Origin: an uncultured Lachnospiraceae bacterium
Lineage (GTDB): Bacteria; Bacillota; Clostridia; Lachnospirales; Lachnospiraceae
Length of the DNA stretch: 14,788 nt
NCBI GenBank assembly: GCA_910578475.1
Contig: CAJTRK010000053.1
Location: forward strand, 1-14,788
Direction of reading: 5' to 3'
Shown here: positions 1 to 7,256 of the stretch, piece by piece
Position numbering within the stretch: the first letter of the stretch is position 1
Layout of the letters: each line of letters starts with the position of its first letter
The notes under the pieces: generated by a model
Databases searched by the model: none
Seen by the model: the letters and a program-made list of their open reading frames with translations, nothing else
Told to the model about the DNA's origin: nothing
Position numbers and translations under genes: made by a program

Positions 1-48
1 ACACGGCTGTTAACCGTGGGGTTGTTGGTTCGAGCCCAACTCGGGGAG
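1..48 (+). tRNA. tRNA-Asn (anticodon GTT), 3' part
   Basis: The window opens inside this tRNA. The anticodon stem CACGG/CCGTG encloses the loop CTGTTAA, giving anticodon GTT (9-11) for Asn. The T arm GTTGG-TTCGAGC-CCAAC follows at 24-40, then the acceptor strand TCGGGGA and discriminator G48. The D arm and 5' acceptor strand lie outside the window. No CCA is encoded, which is common in this group. Confidence 0.93.
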
Positions 49-74
49 TTTGGAACGGAATCATCCAAAGAAGA

Positions 75-106
75 AACCTGTAAGTGAAGGCGCTTACAGG
101 TTTTTT
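75..106 (+). terminator. Intrinsic terminator after tRNA-Asn
   Basis: AACCTGTAAG (75-84) pairs with CTTACAGGTT (93-102). Two further pairs close a four-base loop, and a T run (101-106) follows. It ends the tRNA-Asn transcript and separates it from the next tRNA pair. Confidence 0.9.
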
Positions 107-214
107 ATTTTCAAATTTATCATTTTTTTGTAACAGAAGGCTTAATGGCAGGAAACATTTCAACATCGAAAGCATATGATAATAAAAATAAATCAAAAAT
201 CGTGTAATTAGTGC

Positions 215-243
215 TTGCCAAATGGCCTCGGTTATGGTAACAT
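215..243 (+). promoter_or_regulatory. Promoter for the tRNA-Glu/tRNA-Cys pair
   Basis: A -35 TTGCCA (215-220) and a -10 TAACAT (238-243) are separated by 17 bp. Transcription would start about 15-20 bases before tRNA-Glu. The -35 matches the sigma-A consensus at five of six positions and the -10 at four. Confidence 0.6.
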
Positions 244-267
244 ATTTTTTGTTGAGTCACTATATCT

Positions 268-339
268 GGCTCCGTGGTCAAGCGGTTAAGACATCGCCCT
301 TTCACGGCGGTAACACGGGTTCGATTCCCGTCGGAGTCA
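268..339 (+). tRNA. tRNA-Glu (anticodon TTC)
   Basis: This is a complete cloverleaf. The acceptor strand GGCTCCG (268-274) pairs with CGGAGTC (332-338), with one G-U pair, and the discriminator is A339. The anticodon stem TCGCC/GGCGG encloses CTTTCAC, giving TTC at 301-303. The T loop is TTCGATT. No CCA is encoded. It is co-transcribed with the tRNA-Cys that starts 15 bases downstream. Confidence 0.97.
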
Positions 340-354
340 TTTCCATTAAAATAT

Positions 355-426
355 GGCGCAGTAGCCAAGCGGTAAGGCAATGGTCTGCAACACCAGTACG
401 CACCGGTTCAAATCCGGTCTGCGCCT
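355..426 (+). tRNA. tRNA-Cys (anticodon GCA)
   Basis: The acceptor strand GGCGCAG (355-361) pairs with CTGCGCC (419-425), and the discriminator is T426. The anticodon loop CTGCAAC gives GCA at 387-389. The T arm is ACCGG-TTCAAAT-CCGGT. The outermost anticodon-stem pair (A380/G396) is mismatched and the rest is standard. No CCA is encoded. Confidence 0.96.
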
Positions 427-430
427 CTCA

Positions 431-456
431 AAAGCCCCGAGATATTCGGGGTTTTT
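431..456 (+). terminator. Intrinsic terminator after tRNA-Cys
   Basis: AAAGCCCCGA (431-440) pairs with TCGGGGTTTTT across a short loop, and the T run (452-456) is part of the 3' arm. It closes the tRNA-Glu/tRNA-Cys transcript about 100 bases before the GH95 gene. Confidence 0.9.
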
Positions 457-559
457 GTTATTGATTTTTGAACTGTATTTTCAGGGAGCAGGCCAGATAA
501 AGAGGTATATGCTTTGAGTCATAATATCAGAAAAACAAAAGAAACGGCGGAGGAAAATA

Positions 560-2947
560 ATGTTGGAACCAATCACAATAACAAGAGATACTCTTTATAT
601 GCAGCATCCGGCGTCTTGGTGGAGAGATACCTGGAGAGAAGCGCTTGTGAGTGGAAACGGGCATACCGGAGTCAGTTTTTACGGCGGAACAAAAGAACAG
701 ACGCTTATGATTACAGATGGAGATTTGTGGTATGGAGGAATGGCAGAAAAACTTCCTGATGTGCATGAAGCGCTGAAGCGGATGAGAGATAAAATGGACA
801 AAGGGGCATATCAGGAAGCCAGTTGGGAAATCGTTAATGAGTTGAAACGGTGTGGATATCAGGCAGAGTTGGAGTCTCCACTTCCGATGGCTGATTTGAA
901 AATACAGATTACGCCCCAAAGTACGTTCCATCATTATCTGCGTGTGCTTCAGATGGACACGGGTGAGGTTTCCTGTCAGTGGCAGGAGCAGGAAGTGTGG
1001 TATCGCTGTGACAGTTTTGTTTCCAGGGCTGACGATATCGTTTTATATCGGATTCGTGCCTCAAAACCGGTCATTTGTGCCAATTTCAGAGCGGATATTC
1101 ATAAAAATCCCGGAATGCCGGTTCCGGAAGCATATGAAGAAATAGAGAAAAAGAAACAATTGGAAACGGAAAAAGACTGGCTTTATTATCAGTCTGTTAA
1201 TACGGACAATCGTTTCTTCGGGATGGCGGCCAAAGTAGAATCAGACGGAAGACAGAAAGCGGAGTTCGGAAGAATTTTTGTAGAGGACGCCGGTGAAATC
1301 ATGATTGCTATCCGTTCTTTTATCAAAGATGAAACAGGAACGGGAATGCAGAAAGCAAAGGATTGGATTTCAGGCCATGCACGAAGCTATGAGGAGCATT
1401 TGAAGCGGCACATACCGCTTCATCAAAGGCTGTATAAAAGCGCGGAGCTGGAATTTGATGAATACAAAGAATCCAGCAACGAATCGCTGCTGCATCAGGC
1501 ATTCGTTGAAGAACAGCCGACAGAACTGATGGAAAAAATGTGGAAATACGGGAGGTATCTGTTTATCAGCGGTACGGCGGAATCTGCGAATCCGTTTCCG
1601 CTATATGGCATATGGAGCGGCAGTTATAATCCTTTATGGCCCCACAACATGGCCAATGAAAATACACAAATGATTTACTGGCACAGTTTCGTAGGAAATC
1701 TGGCGCAGTATCATCGGTCATTGTTCCGATACTATAATTCCCGGATGGACACATTCCGGGAGAATGCTCAAAAATTGTTTGGATGCCGGGGAATCTATAT
1801 GACCGCAGGCACTACGCCGAATGTATCTGCACCGAATCAGGTGGTTCCCGTTATTATTAACTGGACAGGGGCGGCCGGATGGATTGCGCAGCATTACAGC
1901 GCTTATATAGCATATCGTCCGGAAGAGGAAGCATATATCAGAAAAGAGATTCTCCCGTATATGGAGGAAGTCGCAGCATTTTATGAAGATTTCATCCGGT
2001 ATAAAGAAGATGGAAGCATCAAGCTTTATCCCAGTGTATCGCCGGAAAATACACCGCAGAATTTTATGCCGCCGCTGTCGGAAATGATTGCGCATCCGAT
2101 GCCGACGACCATAAATGCCACAATAGATTTGGCAATTATAAAAGAATTTTTTACCAATCTGATTGAAATTGAAAAGAAGTATGGGTGTCATCAGGAACGG
2201 TTGGAAGGATGGAAAAAGATTCTCGAGTCGATACCGCCTTACAAAACGAACGGGTATGGAGCGATTCGGGAGTGGCAGGAAGAGGAATTTGAAGACCGGT
2301 ATGACCATCGTCATCTATCTCATATTTACCCCGTATTTCCGGGCAATGAAGTAAATTCTGCCGATTGCCCGCAGGAAATGGAAAAATACAAGAAAGCGGT
2401 TGCGCTTCGGAAAATTGATGCGCAGACCGGATGGTCTATGGTTCATATGGCGGCCATTTACGCGAGATTTGACGAGGGAGAAAAAGCGGCAGAATGTCTG
2501 GATAACATGGCAAAATCCTGTCTTCTGTCTAACTTTTTTACGTTGCATAATGACTGGCGCGGCATGAGCATTACGCTGGATATGGACCCGGCGCCGGTAC
2601 AGTTAGACGCAGCATTGGGATATGTCAATGCAGTTCAGGAAATGATTCTGTATGCTTCGAAAGACTTGTTGAAAATATTGCCGGCGCTTCCGAAACGGTT
2701 AAATAGCGGTAAAATCAGGAATTTCTGCTATCCTGACGGAGAAATTTCGCTATGCTGGAACAGACAGGAAAAAATGCTTCGTGTGAAAATGACAGCGGCG
2801 CGGAGTCATACGATTCGGGTCTGCCTGCCGGACTATGTGGGTATTTACCGGTGGAAAAGCGGCGCGGCCAGAGAAATTGCGTCCGGGATGTATGAGATTT
2901 CATTTACGCAGGCCGGTGAGATGGTGGAAGGCGAAAGCGCAATATAA
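560..2947 (+). CDS. Glycoside hydrolase family 95-type enzyme (alpha-L-fucosidase/alpha-L-galactosidase family)
   Basis: This 795-residue protein should cleave terminal alpha-L-fucose or related residues from oligosaccharides by inversion. It shows the GH95 layout: an N-terminal beta domain opening with a substrate-entry region ending in DGDLWYGG, an (alpha/alpha)6 barrel, and a short C-terminal beta domain. Positions matching known GH95 catalytic residues are N366 and N368 (MANENTQMIYW), E496 as acid (PSVSPENTP) and D683 as base (QLDAALG). HRHLSHIYPVFPG and TGWSMVHMAAIYAR are also family-like. There is no signal peptide, so it is probably cytoplasmic and acts on imported substrates. The ATG follows GGCGGAGG at 547-554. 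The base motif reads DAALG where the usual form is DGNFG, so exact substrate specificity is uncertain; the family call is firm. The stop codon lies inside an 18-bp tandem repeat. Confidence 0.87.
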   Translation: MLEPITITRDTLYMQHPASWWRDTWREALVSGNGHTGVSFYGGTKEQTLMITDGDLWYGGMAEKLPDVHEALKRMRDKMDKGAYQEASWEIVNELKRCGYQAELESPLPMADLKIQITPQSTFHHYLRVLQMDTGEVSCQWQEQEVWYRCDSFVSRADDIVLYRIRASKPVICANFRADIHKNPGMPVPEAYEEIEKKKQLETEKDWLYYQSVNTDNRFFGMAAKVESDGRQKAEFGRIFVEDAGEIMIAIRSFIKDETGTGMQKAKDWISGHARSYEEHLKRHIPLHQRLYKSAELEFDEYKESSNESLLHQAFVEEQPTELMEKMWKYGRYLFISGTAESANPFPLYGIWSGSYNPLWPHNMANENTQMIYWHSFVGNLAQYHRSLFRYYNSRMDTFRENAQKLFGCRGIYMTAGTTPNVSAPNQVVPVIINWTGAAGWIAQHYSAYIAYRPEEEAYIRKEILPYMEEVAAFYEDFIRYKEDGSIKLYPSVSPENTPQNFMPPLSEMIAHPMPTTINATIDLAIIKEFFTNLIEIEKKYGCHQERLEGWKKILESIPPYKTNGYGAIREWQEEEFEDRYDHRHLSHIYPVFPGNEVNSADCPQEMEKYKKAVALRKIDAQTGWSMVHMAAIYARFDEGEKAAECLDNMAKSCLLSNFFTLHNDWRGMSITLDMDPAPVQLDAALGYVNAVQEMILYASKDLLKILPALPKRLNSGKIRNFCYPDGEISLCWNRQEKMLRVKMTAARSHTIRVCLPDYVGIYRWKSGAAREIASGMYEISFTQAGEMVEGESAI

Positions 2948-3008
2948 GGTAAGAGCGCAATATAAGGTAAAAATGCAATATAAGGTAAAAATGCAATATA
3001 AGGTTAAA
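2937..3008 (+). repeat. Four 18-bp tandem repeats over the GH95 stop codon
   Basis: Four consecutive units (2937-2954, 2955-2972, 2973-2990, 2991-3008) share the core GCAATATAAGGTAA, with small differences at the unit ends. The first unit carries the GH95 stop codon TAA (2945-2947). The array has no dyad symmetry and no terminator character. The rest of the gap up to the next gene (3009-3141) shows no clear promoter or other feature. Confidence 0.95.
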
Positions 3009-3141
3009 GCATACAAAAATTCCGAAATTTACCTGGATATCATTTCCGCAGGATATGGTATGATGTAATTAGTGGAAAGGGCGTCTTATCTGGGACGGAC
3101 CTTTGGGGTATCTGGCGAAAGATAAAAGTTGCGGGTGGCTT

Positions 3142-4134
3142 ATGGGGAAAAGAAGAAAGAAAGTTGTGTGTACATTTCTTGTTATTGCGGCGCTTGTTAT
3201 TGTGCTGTATTTTGTTTTGGTGAATTTTCTGGTCAGCGCGGCATTGGTTCCTTCTTTCATGCAGAAACTGGAAGCATTCGAGCGGATTACGGAAGAAAGC
3301 TATGCGGCGCAGGTGCAGACATCGGATATTAAAATAAACCGGCAGATGACATTGAACGCAACGGAAGAATGGCTGCAAACGGCAGAGAGCCGGAAAATTT
3401 CGGTGAAGACCGAGGATGGTTATACACTCATTGCCGCGGAGTTTCCGGTGGCGGAGGATAATCATAAATGGGTGCTCATTTTGCATGGCTATACGGGGTG
3501 GAAAGAGGAGATGTATCCTTTTGCGTACTGGTATCATGAGCAGGGCTATCACGTCATTGTGCCGGACCTGCGGTGTCAGGGAGAGAGCGAGGGAGATTTT
3601 ATCGGGATGGGATGGACGGACCATTATGACTGTATGCTATGGCTCGGTTATATTCTGTCGCAGGATGGGGATGCCGGAATCGTGCTGCACGGACAGTCCA
3701 TGGGGGCTGCCGCGGCATTGATGATATCGGGGGACGAGGAACTTTCGGTAAATATCGATGCGGTGATTTCGGACTGCGCATATACGGATGCGTATGCAAT
3801 GTTCGGGGAGAAGATAAAGGACTGGTTCCATTTACCGGCATTTCCGTTAGTCGATACGGCATGTCTTGTGCTTCGGATGCGAGGCGGTTACGATTTAAAG
3901 GACGCTTCGGCAATTGACGCGGTGAGAAACAGCCGTATTCCAACGCTTTTTATTCATGGGGATATGGATGAGATGATATCGGTTCAGATGTCCAAAGACC
4001 TGTATGAAGCGGCAGGCTGTCCGAAGGAATTATTGATTATCGAAGGGGCGGGTCATGCGCAGGCGCACGAGAAGGACCCGGAAGCATACTTTGGAGCGAT
4101 ACGGGTTTTTTTGGAAGAGATATATGAAAAATAA
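3142..4134 (+). CDS. Membrane-anchored alpha/beta hydrolase
   Basis: This is a 330-residue serine hydrolase of the alpha/beta fold, similar to the lysophospholipase/peptidase-like hydrolases common in Clostridia. A basic N-terminus (MGKRRKK) and one hydrophobic helix (about residues 8-35) form a signal anchor, so the catalytic domain should face outward. The oxyanion region reads LHGYTGWKEE. The triad is S186 in GQSMG, D276 in HGDMDEM and H305 in GAGHA. The substrate cannot be read from sequence. I chose ATG 3142 because the helix starts right after it. An in-frame TTG at 3103 would add 13 residues. Both have only weak ribosome binding sites. It lies about 195 bases after GH95, and a strong terminator follows. 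Confidence 0.88.
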   Translation: MGKRRKKVVCTFLVIAALVIVLYFVLVNFLVSAALVPSFMQKLEAFERITEESYAAQVQTSDIKINRQMTLNATEEWLQTAESRKISVKTEDGYTLIAAEFPVAEDNHKWVLILHGYTGWKEEMYPFAYWYHEQGYHVIVPDLRCQGESEGDFIGMGWTDHYDCMLWLGYILSQDGDAGIVLHGQSMGAAAALMISGDEELSVNIDAVISDCAYTDAYAMFGEKIKDWFHLPAFPLVDTACLVLRMRGGYDLKDASAIDAVRNSRIPTLFIHGDMDEMISVQMSKDLYEAAGCPKELLIIEGAGHAQAHEKDPEAYFGAIRVFLEEIYEK

Positions 4135-4141
4135 TGTAAAA

Positions 4142-4178
4142 CGGCGGCTTTCCATAGATGATGAAAGCCGCCGCTTTT
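4142..4178. terminator. Bidirectional intrinsic terminator between convergent genes
   Basis: CGGCGGCTTTC (4142-4152) pairs perfectly with GAAAGCCGCCG (4163-4173) around a 10-base loop. A CTTTTT tract follows on the plus strand. On the minus strand the hairpin is followed by TTTTACATTATTTTT. It serves both the hydrolase gene and the convergent DUF3048 gene, whose stop codon is at 4181. Confidence 0.93.
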
Positions 4179-4180
4179 TG

Positions 4181-5365
4181 TTATTCACTTTTGGAAGAAT
4201 ATTTTACATCATCCACGAGGAAGGAATCTCCGTCCTCAACGATACATATCATTGTTTTTCCGGTGTTTAACTGAATTTCATTGCCGTTGTCGTCATAATA
4301 TCTTGTTGGACTGTAATCGGCGGTCTTTTTCCAGGTGACGTGAATGCCTTTGCCGTTTGTAAAATACCAGCCGTCTCTCGTCGTATCGTGGCACTGAAAG
4401 GCAAGATAACCTTTCTGGTCACGCACTTCAAAATAAGTATTCTGGACGAGCACATTTTTGAAAGACAGTTGTTCATCATTGGCCATATCGACATGCGGGC
4501 CGTCCGCAGCGCCGGATAAATGCTGGAATCTGTCATACAGACCCGTATCGGGGTTGTATACAAAGTAGGAGTTTGTTACCGGGTAAGTGGGCGACATATC
4601 GATTTTTTCCGCGGTAATCGCATCGCTGTACTGTTCCAGCGTATTTGGTTCGCTGTCCGGTGCAAACTGAAAATGTTGTCCGTCCGAATAGCCGTCGCGG
4701 TATTCCAGACTGTAACCGAGTTTCCGGACATCTTCCAGAATGCCTTCCGTAGTGACATAGGCATTATCGGTCGAATTGCCGGTGTCTTTGGCCCGCCAGA
4801 AGTTGCTGCTGGAAATGCCGTCGATATTATCCGTATCGGGACGATTGATGACGTCGTTAATATAGAATGGACCGCCAAAATGGATGTAGAGCGCATCCCA
4901 TTCAAAAGACCAGTATATATAATAGTCGCGGCTGCTTCTGACATTGCCGAGCCGGTCGAAGTCGCTCCAGTCCTGAAAAACTGCCATCAATCTGGTGATG
5001 CTTCCTTCCACATTGCATTCATACAGTACATCGGCCTGCGAAATGCCATAGTGTGCGGCGGTTCTTGTATTGGGCATCATAACGGCGATTGGACGCGTGT
5101 TATCCACTTCCTCCGTTACCCATTCATTTGTAATGCGGCTGCGGACCATGCCTTCTTCCGGCGGAACTTCTTCTTCCGGCGTTTCAACCTCTTCCGGCTG
5201 TTCCTCTTTTTCTTCCGGGATGTCCGTAACTTCCGGTTCTTCTTTTGCCTGTTCGGTAACGGGCGGCTCAGCTTCCGGTTTTTGCTCTTTTTGTTCCTTG
5301 CCACAGCCAAACAGTAAAAGAGCAGAAGACAAAGCCACAAGAAGAATTACCTGCATTTTTTTCAT
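4181..5365 (-). CDS. DUF3048 domain lipoprotein (YerB-like)
   Basis: This 394-residue lipoprotein of unknown biochemical function belongs to the YerB/DUF3048 group of Bacillota cell-envelope proteins. Residues 1-20 form a lipoprotein signal ending LLFG before C21, the lipidation site. Residues of about 22-72 are a Pro/Glu-rich, low-complexity linker. The DUF3048 N-domain then starts with RPIAVMMPNTR and contains ADVLYECNVEGSITRLMAVF and GNVRSSRDYY. The C-terminal DUF3048_C-like part contains GKGIHVTWKK and ends GDSFLVDDV. I chose the ATG at 5365 because AGAGAGG lies seven bases upstream. An earlier in-frame ATG at 5392 would add nine residues and place lysines and a glycine before the signal. 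Confidence 0.93.
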   Translation of the reverse strand: MKKMQVILLVALSSALLLFGCGKEQKEQKPEAEPPVTEQAKEEPEVTDIPEEKEEQPEEVETPEEEVPPEEGMVRSRITNEWVTEEVDNTRPIAVMMPNTRTAAHYGISQADVLYECNVEGSITRLMAVFQDWSDFDRLGNVRSSRDYYIYWSFEWDALYIHFGGPFYINDVINRPDTDNIDGISSSNFWRAKDTGNSTDNAYVTTEGILEDVRKLGYSLEYRDGYSDGQHFQFAPDSEPNTLEQYSDAITAEKIDMSPTYPVTNSYFVYNPDTGLYDRFQHLSGAADGPHVDMANDEQLSFKNVLVQNTYFEVRDQKGYLAFQCHDTTRDGWYFTNGKGIHVTWKKTADYSPTRYYDDNGNEIQLNTGKTMICIVEDGDSFLVDDVKYSSKSE

Positions 5366-5417
5366 GTTCAATCCTCTCTTTCCTTTTGCCATATCTTCAT
5401 ATAGAGACGCTCAAGAT

Positions 5418-5446
5418 AGTATATCATAAGAAAATGTCTCCGTCAC
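5418..5446 (-). promoter_or_regulatory. Promoter of the DUF3048 lipoprotein gene
   Basis: On the minus strand, a -35 GTGACG (5441-5446) is separated by 17 bp from a -10 TATACT (5418-5423). The -10 is strong (five of six) and the -35 is weaker (four of six). The 5' leader to ATG 5365 would be about 45 bases. Confidence 0.6.
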
Positions 5447-5668
5447 CAGGGAAAATACTGCGCGAAGGGGGAGTCTTATAAATTATAGCAAAGCAGTTCG
5501 GTCATCAACAGGTCGCCTTCGTGCTCCGCCTATTCCATTCATAAATGGTTTCTCCACAATAACTGCAATTCCTTTTCGGGACAGGTATGCGCACAGGAAT
5601 AAAAATTCCGGTTTTCAAGTATAGTTTAATATATGGATTCGAAGATAGCAATTCTTTCTAAATTTTCC
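5447..5668. other. Intergenic stretch with a broken zinc-ribbon-like reading frame
   Basis: No intact gene is visible here. On the minus strand, a frame from GTG 5594 gives 29 codons to TGA (5505-5507). It contains NCSYCGE and ends KATC. Two adjacent TGA codons (5502-5507) separate that final cysteine from an in-frame PNC. Without those six bases the text would be CSYC, 16 residues, then CPNC, a zinc-ribbon spacing. No convincing ribosome binding site precedes the GTG. It may be a decayed small zinc-ribbon gene or chance. Confidence 0.35.
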
Positions 5669-5696
5669 TTGTGGATTTGCGGATGTATGATAAAAT
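5669..5696 (+). promoter_or_regulatory. Possible promoter of the RmlD-type gene
   Basis: The -10 TAAAAT (5691-5696) matches at five of six positions. It follows a weak -35 TTGTGG (5669-5674) with a 16-bp spacer. A GGAGG ribosome binding site lies at 5744-5748, 12 bases before ATG 5761. Confidence 0.45.
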
Positions 5697-5760
5697 AATG
5701 TAGAGTATCAGTATGATTTGAGTTGAAATCAGACGGAAAGAACGGAGGACATATCAGCCT

Positions 5761-6606
5761 ATGAAGAAGATTATCGTAACGGGATGCAACGGACAGTTGG
5801 GGCGTGCCGTGAATAAGCTGTATGCAGGAGATAATACCTTTGAGTTTGTCAATACAGACGTAGGGGAACTTGATATTACAAGCATCGACCAGGTTATGGA
5901 GCTGGCGAGAGAGATAAAACCATATGCAATCATTAACTGTGCGGCGCACACGGCGGTGGACGCCTGTGAGACCGAAGGGGACAGAGCATATAAAATCAAT
6001 GCGATTGGAGCAAGAAATCTGAGCATTGCGGCATCGGAAACGGGTGCGAAGCTGGTTCATATTTCGACGGATTATGTTTTTGACGGAAAAGGAACCAGGC
6101 CTTATACGGAATTTGACCCGACGGGGCCGCAGGGGATGTATGGACTGACCAAGCTTGCGGGCGAGAATTTTGTAAAAGATTTTGCGGACAGATATTTTAT
6201 CATTCGTACGGCGTGGCTTTACGGGGACGGTAAAAATTTCGTTAAAACGATGTTAAAGTTGTCGGAGACGCATGAAAAAGTTCGTGTTGTGAAAGACCAG
6301 GTCGGTTCGCCGACCAGTGCGGACGAACTTGCCAAAGCGATAGCGTATCTGCTGCCGACTGAAAATTACGGGCTCTTTCACGGAACTTGCGAAGGAGACT
6401 GCAGCTGGTCGGAATTTGCGGAAGAAATTTTCCGTCTTGCAGGGAAAAAGACGGTGGTGGAAGCGATTACGACAGAAGAATACGGCGCTGCTGCGGCCAG
6501 ACCGGCCTATTCGATTCTGGACAATTATATGTTCCGGCTGACGTCGGATTTCGTATTCTCAGACTGGCATGATGCGGTTGCCAGATATATGAAGGGAACA
6601 GGTTGA
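5761..6606 (+). CDS. rfbD: dTDP-4-dehydrorhamnose reductase (RmlD/RfbD)
   Basis: This NAD(P)H-dependent short-chain dehydrogenase reduces dTDP-4-dehydro-L-rhamnose to dTDP-L-rhamnose, the last step of rhamnose donor synthesis in the cytoplasm. At 281 residues it has normal length. The Rossmann motif GCNGQLG sits at residues 8-14. The catalytic set is S102/T103 in ISTDYVFDG and Y127-x3-K131 in YGLTKLAGE. The C-terminal substrate region contains AARPAYSILDN. The start is fixed by the Rossmann strand MKKIIVTG. The rmlA, rmlB and rmlC partners are not in this window, so it is a lone family member here. Rhamnose and fucose donor genes side by side suggest a cell-surface glycan role. Confidence 0.95.
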   Translation: MKKIIVTGCNGQLGRAVNKLYAGDNTFEFVNTDVGELDITSIDQVMELAREIKPYAIINCAAHTAVDACETEGDRAYKINAIGARNLSIAASETGAKLVHISTDYVFDGKGTRPYTEFDPTGPQGMYGLTKLAGENFVKDFADRYFIIRTAWLYGDGKNFVKTMLKLSETHEKVRVVKDQVGSPTSADELAKAIAYLLPTENYGLFHGTCEGDCSWSEFAEEIFRLAGKKTVVEAITTEEYGAAAARPAYSILDNYMFRLTSDFVFSDWHDAVARYMKGTG

Positions 6607-6626
6607 AAAATAAAAGATTTTTCATA

Positions 6627-6691
6627 GACGAATTTATTCGTCTTGCGAATATTGTGCCAACGCTGATAGCGTCTTGGCTTCAAAGTTCGCA
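6627..6691 (+). repeat. Structured intergenic element of nested palindromes
   Basis: GACGAA (6627-6632) pairs with TTCGTC (6637-6642). Immediately after, TGCGAA (6644-6649) pairs with TTCGCA (6686-6691). The latter encloses an inner hairpin: GCCAA (6656-6660) with TTGGC (6674-6678), and CGCT (6661-6664) with AGCG (6668-6671). No T run follows, so it is not an intrinsic terminator. It may be a dispersed palindromic repeat or an RNA element between rfbD and the DUF212 gene. Confidence 0.6.
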
Positions 6692-6723
6692 GGCTGAGAG
6701 AAAGGCATGGTCATTGGATTAAG

Positions 6724-7203
6724 ATGTCATTTTTAAACGGTTTGATAAGAAACCCGGTCTTTGTCGCGGCGGTCATGGGCTGGTTTGTAGCGCAGGTATT
6801 GAAAACAATGATTCATTTTCTGATTCATAAAGAGTTTATATGGGAACGAATGGTAGGCAGCGGCGGTATGCCGAGTTCCCATTCCGCTACCGTATGCGCT
6901 TTGACGACGGCGGTTGGAATCCAATATGGCAGCGGCGGTTTTGAATTTGCCATAGCGGTTATCGTAGCCATTATCGTCATGCACGACGCGATGGGAGTCA
7001 GGAGAGAGACGGGCATTCAGGCGCAGGTTCTCAATGAAATGATAGCATTGTTCCGGGAAATGGGAACGAAGATGTCGGTGGAAGATAAGCTGAAAGAATT
7101 TGTCGGGCATACGCCGCTTCAGGTGTGGATGGGCGCGCTGTTGGGCATTCTGACCGGCTTTATCACATGCCAGCTTATGATAGCCAATTATCATATTTTT
7201 TAA
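6724..7203 (+). CDS. Divergent PAP2-family membrane protein (DUF212, YuiD-like)
   Basis: This 159-residue integral membrane protein of the DUF212 family is distantly related to PAP2 acid phosphatases and haloperoxidases. Conserved features are GGMPSSHSA (residues about 47-55), which corresponds to the PAP2 PSGH motif, and HDAMGVRRETGIQAQVLNEM (about 88-107). Hydrophobic segments lie near residues 9-30, 55-88 and 134-155. Substrate is unknown; a lipid phosphate is a family-level guess. ATG 6724 has only a weak GGATTAAG upstream and no better in-frame start. It is convergent with the AraC gene, with about 50 AT-rich bases between and no GC-rich terminator. Confidence 0.93.
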   Translation: MSFLNGLIRNPVFVAAVMGWFVAQVLKTMIHFLIHKEFIWERMVGSGGMPSSHSATVCALTTAVGIQYGSGGFEFAIAVIVAIIVMHDAMGVRRETGIQAQVLNEMIALFREMGTKMSVEDKLKEFVGHTPLQVWMGALLGILTGFITCQLMIANYHIF

Positions 7204-7256
7204 ACAGTTACAAAGTCTGATTTTCAAGAAAATTTTATTAAAACGAAAAAAAGAAT

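Noticed and set aside
4520..5317. Long plus-strand open frame of 265 codons opposite the DUF3048 gene
   Set aside because: It lies entirely antisense to a clear lipoprotein gene, has a Phe/Arg-rich shadow composition and no ribosome binding site or family motif.
7204..7256. ATTTTC-AA-GAAAAT hairpin between the DUF212 and AraC genes as a shared terminator
   Set aside because: The stem is six AT-rich pairs with a two-base loop, too weak to call a terminator.
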